Source: Mantis religiosa (Eukaryota > Arthropoda > Insecta > Mantodea > Mantidae). From it: a stretch of 64,000 nucleotides of DNA. Both the position numbers and the translations under genes were made by a program. Positions within the stretch are counted from its first letter, which is position 1, and every line of letters begins with the position of its first letter. The stretch spans positions 20,639,187 to 20,703,186 of the forward strand of contig CM060953.1 of assembly GCA_030765055.1 (NCBI GenBank), written 5' to 3'. Shown piece by piece: positions 63,636-64,000 of the stretch. The notes below the pieces were generated by a model that was given only the letters and a program-made list of their open reading frames with translations, was not told the DNA's origin and searched no databases.

Positions 63636-63998
63636 TTATTGACTTCGTCGTCTTTTAGCTTGCCTCTTGTGATGGAGTTCCGCAGAATCCCTATACAAAG
63701 ACCAACAGTAATCCGCAACTATTACTTCATTCCAACGGCCCCGATATCTTTGTTCTATAACAGAAATGTCCTGATGGAATCTCTCCCCATGTTCATCACT
63801 AACAGCTCCACAACTAGGAGGGAAAAAGTCAAGGTGGGAGTGGAGAAATTGGATCTTAAGTGACATGTTGCATCCAAGGTTACGGTAGTTTTGCAGGAAC
63901 ACTGTCACCAAATGCTTGTAGTTGTCATCTCTTTTGTTGCCTAAAAATCCATGAACAACACCCTTGAAGGCTTCCCAAGCTTCTTTTCTTTCCCCGCC
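63636..63998 (-). CDS. Conserved arthropod repeat-associated protein, C-terminal part, runs off the edge
   Basis: The minus-strand frame is open from the window edge: GGERKEAWEAFKGVVHGFLG, NKRDDNYKHLVTVFLQNYRN, LGCNMSLKIQFLHSHLDFFP, PSCGAVSDEHGERFHQDISV, IEQRYRGRWNEVIVADYCWS, LYRDSAELHHKRQAKRRRSQ. 'GCNMSLK.HFLHSHLDFFP' with 'VSDEHGERFHQDI' and 'ADYCW.L.RD' is a C-terminal motif set that I remember from very many unnamed proteins in arthropod genomes, including spiders, usually in high copy and so probably encoded by a mobile element. Its biochemical role is unknown to me. The frame has no breaks over 120 codons, making it one of the better-preserved coding pieces here. The Met at 63911 is internal, not the start. 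Confidence 0.7.
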   Translation of the reverse strand, partial: GGERKEAWEAFKGVVHGFLGNKRDDNYKHLVTVFLQNYRNLGCNMSLKIQFLHSHLDFFPPSCGAVSDEHGERFHQDISVIEQRYRGRWNEVIVADYCWSLYRDSAELHHKRQAKRRRSQ

Positions 63999-64000
63999 AA

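Noticed and set aside
1..64000. A bacterial or phage accessory region or defence system
   Set aside because: There are no operons or ribosome-binding-site-led genes. The window is dominated by arthropod-type SINEs, LINEs and mariners and is mostly non-coding.

Overview
This is a repeat-dense, AT-rich eukaryotic window. The mobile elements (mariner DD34D transposases, IS630/Tc1 relatives, hAT, PIF/Harbinger, Penelope with a GIY-YIG nuclease, Jockey and CR1/RTE-like LINEs, an LTR and three tRNA-derived SINE families) fit an arthropod, most likely a large-genome insect such as a cockroach or termite. That placement is inference from element style. I found no convincing intact host gene, functional tRNA, rRNA or CRISPR array. 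Nearly every readable coding stretch is a broken piece of a transposable element.

Layout. 0-9.4 kb: GAAA microsatellite, a G-run tract, a deleted hAT element (1449-2769), a degraded IS630/mariner relative, a ~160-bp tandem array grown from a transposase-like C-terminus, a LINE reverse transcriptase with one stop (5627-7065), a SINE-derived tandem array (7631-8235) and a fold-back mariner (8489-9334). 9.4-16.1 kb: a minus-strand LINE tail split by a Jockey insertion with a 13-bp target duplication, a mariner with shared internal deletion, a deleted IS630-like element with 31-bp inverted ends, and a 657-bp fold-back element with 197-bp arms. 17.6-22.2 kb: a PIF/Harbinger element with an internal 182-bp array, then a GC-rich tandem block. 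22.9-30.5 kb: a mariner invaded by a SINE, a Penelope-like element invaded by the same SINE family, a LINE C-terminus, a mariner whose tail is repeated eight times, a head-to-head mariner fragment, and a solo LTR. 30.5-36.9 kb: mostly unannotated AT-rich DNA with one complete SINE carrying a 12-bp target duplication. 36.9-40.1 kb: a LINE whose 3' UTR is expanded to about 18 tandem units. 42.9-49.3 kb: deleted mariner, about 20 tandem units of SINE body, another mariner, a second GC-rich block and more SINEs. 50.2-52.0 kb: six tandem copies of a 319-bp unit with a tRNA-like domain. 52.8-64 kb: a short LINE-tail array, an LTR end, mariner remnants, about 26 copies of a ~132-bp satellite with higher-order structure, SINEs, a mariner, a palindromic-ended MITE, and an open reading frame of a repeat-associated arthropod protein running off the right edge.

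The main theme is that at least seven tandem arrays here are made from internal pieces of identifiable transposable elements (SINE body, LINE 3' UTR, Harbinger nuclease, mariner C-terminus, whole tRNA-like SINE, and probably a pogo/Tigger-like C-terminus). The window looks like a site, or a genome, where transposons are repeatedly turned into satellites. I found no new multi-gene system; this conversion pattern and the two long hairpin elements are the best leads.
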